64,000 nucleotides of DNA from Desulfatirhabdium butyrativorans DSM 18734 (GTDB taxonomy: Bacteria > Desulfobacterota > Desulfobacteria > Desulfobacterales > Desulfatirhabdiaceae): positions 1 through 64,000 of the forward strand of contig NZ_AUCU01000015.1 in NCBI RefSeq assembly GCF_000429925.1. Reading direction: 5' to 3'. A model generated the notes under the pieces. It was given only the letters and a program-made list of their open reading frames with translations, was not told the origin of the DNA and made no database searches. The position numbers were made by a program, and so were the translations under genes. Below, one piece after another: positions 61,723-64,000 of this stretch; the first letter of the stretch is position 1; each line of letters opens with the position of its first letter.

Positions 61723-62138
61723 CCCTGAATAGGACAAGACGCCATATATCTGAACGGCCTGACGAACCGAGACGAACTGTTCGAACTGACCGCCTGCTGG
61801 CTGGCTGAACGACGACTTTCATGGGAGCTACGGGCGGATCGTCACGGAGATCGTCCTGTACGAAGGATTCATTCCGGGGGCGTTTGCCATTCTCGCCCCC
61901 GTAGATTTCTGACAGAAGGTGGGCGCCTTGTCGGTCGGAATCATTCAAGAGCTTTTCGCAGCAGCAGGTGAGAAAGTCAACGGCTACAACCTGCTGGATG
62001 CAAGTTCATGATGAAAGGAGAATCAATATGTCATTCAGTGAAGAAACAAAATCAAAAACGACGCCGGTCATTTTACAGAATGAAGAAAAGGCCTGAGGAG
62101 ACGGATGAGTTTCTCCCCCGCTGACAGTTGGTCGGCGC
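61723..62138. other. Decayed coding DNA after the arsenite pump
   Basis: Coding-like pieces occur in different frames: D-A-I-Y-L-N-G-L-T-N-R-D-E-L-F-E-L from about 61741, F-H-G-S-Y-G-R-I-V-T-E-I-V near 61818 and A-G-E-K-V-N-G-Y-N-L-L-D near 61970. I cannot name the family. A 22-codon frame with a good aaaggag site (62028-62096, ATG to TGA) may be a true peptide or a truncated gene start. Confidence 0.4.
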
Positions 62139-62375
62139 ATGCTGATTTTTCCAGACAATACAAAGGCTTCCGTATTTGGTTTGGATGATATCATGGCTGA
62201 GCTCTACGCCGAAGGCAGAAAGGCGAATTATGATACTGCCGACGAGATTATCGAACGGCTGAAAAAGAAAAACAACTTTATCCCTTCGTCTGTAACTGCT
62301 CATAGAGAGTATTCATTTGTTCTGTTGCAGGAATACAGAAGGTTCATTCAGGAACGATCCCAAAACGGCAGATAG
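62139..62375 (+). CDS. Small helical protein of unknown function
   Basis: This 78-residue protein starts M-L-I-F-P-D-N-T-K-A-S-V-F-G-L-D-D-I and ends with R-R-F-I-Q-E-R. The sequence is acidic and helical with no Cys. No ribosome-binding site is clear, so the real start may differ. AT-richer codon use than upstream genes suggests separate origin. It lies between the arsenite pump region and the selenoprotein. Confidence 0.5.
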   Translation: MLIFPDNTKASVFGLDDIMAELYAEGRKANYDTADEIIERLKKKNNFIPSSVTAHREYSFVLLQEYRRFIQERSQNGR

Positions 62376-62457
62376 CGTTTTTGCCCGTTAGAAATGGAGG
62401 GTAGCTGGAATACCCGTAGTAACAGGACTATTTTCGTTTGGAAAGTGAGGGCAATGG

Positions 62458-62757
62458 ATGAATCACGATGATAAAGCGAAGATCGCAATCACTTATTGCG
62501 TGGAGTGAGGGTTTTCCAAGGCTGCCGCCGGTCTGGCAGGCGCGATTGCGGAAACCTTTGGTGTTCAGGCCGAATTGATCGAGGGACACGATGGCATTTA
62601 CGAGGTTGCATTGGATAACAAGCTGATTTATTCCAATGAGAAATCTTGCCGCAAGGTTCCAACGATCCCGGAAGTGCTCCAGGAAATTGGCAAACACCTG
62701 CAGACGCTTCCGGGAAAGGAAATGAAGGTCATGGGGGCTTTTCCTATGGCAACATGA
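62458..62757 (+). CDS. SelW-like selenoprotein (Rdx family) with in-frame TGA
   Basis: This has 99 residues if TGA 62506-62508 is read as selenocysteine. ATG 62458 follows gtgaggg. The frame gives I-A-I-T-Y-C-V-E-U-G-F, the C-x-x-U active site of Rdx/SelW/SelT proteins, then A-A-G-L-A-G-A-I-A-E-T-F-G-V and G-I-Y-E-V-A-L-D-N-K-L-I-Y-S, the family's beta strands. Reading through restores one continuous domain, with no other stop. It is probably a small thioredoxin-like redox protein. Ordinary gene finders would start at 62575 and lose the active site. Confidence 0.85.
62506..62541 (+). promoter_or_regulatory. Putative bacterial SECIS element
   Basis: Immediately after TGA, ctgcc (62522-62526) and ggcag (62535-62539) form a stem with loop gccggtct. 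The loop contains ggtct, as in the fdhF SECIS loop, 21 bases after the TGA. SelB-binding is inferred. Confidence 0.65.
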
Positions 62758-62835
62758 GGGGATGAGGACTTTGTACGATGAGCAGGGAAGAATTCTTCGA
62801 AGGCATTCTCCCTTCCGGCCGAGTATATTTCTGGA

Positions 62836-62930
62836 TTCCTACGGAAGTCGAAAATCAGGAGTCAGGAGCCAGAAGAAAAGCGGATGGCTCCTGTTTTTCC
62901 AAGCTCAGCCCTGCGACTTCCATTCACCAG
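62836..62930. repeat. Second repeat family, copy 3
   Basis: tacggaagtcgaaaatcagg, agaaaagcggatggctcct and tgcgacttccattcac follow in the same order as at 56200-56303. Confidence 0.7.
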
Positions 62931-62949
62931 GGTGAAACCCTGTTTTATG

Positions 62950-63061
62950 AGCGATTTCGGTGAAAGCCGGAATCCATTCATTCAAAGTGTTATGGACCCC
63001 TCCCGCCAAAGGCGGGATTTCGCCGTGTTGACGAAAAAAATGGGGGCTTGCAATTGGCTAT
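62950..63061. repeat. Degenerate MITE-like element, copy E
   Basis: Contains tcctcccgcc...ggcgggatttcgccg and the right end ttgcaattggct; the left end is missing. Confidence 0.65.
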
Positions 63062-63118
63062 CTGGTTTCGCATTCTTGCAGAAGCTGTGGGGCAGCCTTT
63101 GAAGAAGGAAGAATCGCT

Positions 63119-63778
63119 ATGCGTATCCTCAGTTACAAAATGGGTGAAATTAAAATCACCGAACGGAGCGCTGACGATTTACGATGGGAAATGCACTTTG
63201 GGATGGGGGCGCTTAAAGAAGGGAGATGTTACCGTAAGGGACAAATCCTGTTTTTGAGCCCAGCGCAGGATGAACGCCCCGGCTATTTGAAGGGTGAATT
63301 TTTGGATCACATAAAACCGTTACCCCTTTGGATAAAAACCCGGTATTATTGTATCGGTTTCCATATCCGGCGTTGCGATACCGGGAAAAACGTGTCCGAG
63401 CAGGAGATGCGCCGTTGGATCGATGATCCGCTATGGCGCCAGATCTGCGAGGGGGCTCATCAACCGCATGACCCGATTTTGAAAATCAAACGTATGAATG
63501 AAAGCAACATGGATGTCTCGTATGCGCTGAAAAATTATGAAATCGTGATAGGGGAAAACGGCATGGCGCTGTGGAAGAAATGCGGCGTCCACAACAGGGT
63601 GAACATCGGCAGGTGTTTTATGATGGAGGACATCCTGTTTATCGGACCATCGGAAAGCGTGCAACCGAATACTCAGAAAAGACTGTTTATGGAACGTTTG
63701 AACTTGCTGCCCAACTGGGATTACACCACATATTACTCTTATGAAGCTGCTCTTCTCGATTGCATTCCGGAAGCATGA
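63119..63778 (+). CDS. Protein of unknown function, 219 residues
   Basis: ATG 63119 is preceded by gaagaaggaagaatcgct. The product has no signal peptide. Apart from a Trp/Arg-rich centre (P-L-W-I-K-T-R-Y-Y-C-I-G and R-R-W-I-D-D-P-L-W-R) there are few Cys and no motif that I know. The reading frame and start site look genuine. Its stop is followed by non-coding DNA to the end of the window. Confidence 0.6.
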   Translation: MRILSYKMGEIKITERSADDLRWEMHFGMGALKEGRCYRKGQILFLSPAQDERPGYLKGEFLDHIKPLPLWIKTRYYCIGFHIRRCDTGKNVSEQEMRRWIDDPLWRQICEGAHQPHDPILKIKRMNESNMDVSYALKNYEIVIGENGMALWKKCGVHNRVNIGRCFMMEDILFIGPSESVQPNTQKRLFMERLNLLPNWDYTTYYSYEAALLDCIPEA

Positions 63779-64000
63779 TGGCTGCATAAGCAGGCATGGC
63801 GCCACTCGTTTCTCGGGGGTATGCTGCCGTTCCACGTTTTTGCGGCGTAGGTCGGAATACGACGAACTCATCGGGATATGCACTTCTTGTAGGCGGCTTT
63901 TTTCGAATCCGTCCGTGTGATGGACTTTTTACGATTCCCAGAAGGATAATGGAATGGAAGACATGATGATGTCCCATATTCGACTTTCGATGAAAGTTAT

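Larger units (their letters stand above)
62758..63118. other. Repeat-filled gap before the last gene
   Basis: Contains a second-family repeat copy (62836-62930) and a degraded MITE-like copy (62950-63061). A short frame starting at 62778 (M-S-R-E-E-F-F-E-G) runs into the repeat and is not believed to be a full gene; it may be the 5' end of one cut by the repeat. Confidence 0.55.

Noticed and set aside
62778-62963. 61-residue open frame
   Set aside because: Its second half is a copy of the second repeat family; at most the first 20 codons could be a gene remnant.

Overview
The window reads as chromosomal DNA of an anaerobic deltaproteobacterium (Desulfobacterota, most like a Desulfobacterium/Desulfococcus-type sulfate reducer). 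The evidence is many 2x[4Fe-4S] proteins, an archaeal-style split glutamate synthase, a UGA-encoded selenocysteine protein, ACR3/Ars genes, several universal stress proteins, and intergenic DNA full of short palindromic repeat families. The species call is an inference. I saw no rRNA, tRNA or CRISPR array.

Layout: 1-2.7 kb holds a coiled-coil nuclease-like gene and a tandem array of one full and two broken copies of an Rpn-type nuclease/transposase. 3.2-12.8 kb is a minor-pilin operon (FimT, PilV, PilW, PilX, a PilY1 adhesin with InlB-like repeats, a DUF4124 protein and a PilB/GspE ATPase). 13-25 kb holds small and exported proteins, two paralogous porins, and two secreted beta-propeller proteins. 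25.4-37 kb is an amide-nitrogen block: a glutamate synthase split and fused in an unusual way, carAB, a broken DUF4160/DUF2442 pair, and purF. 37-43 kb has a radical SAM enzyme, a beta-CASP nuclease, a hydrolase, an MFS transporter and a YjqB-type hydrolase.

43.1-48.9 kb is the most striking part. Two sequences match the fluoride (crcB) riboswitch consensus and face each other. One (+) precedes an overlapping three-gene operon: two different MutS-like ATPases without an obvious mismatch-recognition domain, plus a small Cys-rich protein. The other (-) precedes an attenuator and a cation/proton antiporter-UspA operon. Together they look like a fluoride-response regulon.

49-56 kb has a rhomboid protease, a LOG-family protein, a double UspA, a histone-deacetylase-like enzyme, a membrane protein and a tRNA nucleotidyltransferase-like enzyme. 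56-57.5 kb is a graveyard of HsdR and helicase fragments among repeats. 57.5-63 kb is an arsenic/redox region: a CBM48 protein, an HdrA-like protein, a ferredoxin, an arsA remnant, a double UspA, an ArsD-ACR3 fusion, and a SelW-like selenoprotein with in-frame TGA at 62506. The window ends with an unrecognised 219-residue protein.

Interspersed repeats include a ~136-bp MITE-like element with 15-16 bp terminal inverted repeats, one copy of which sits inside another repeat.
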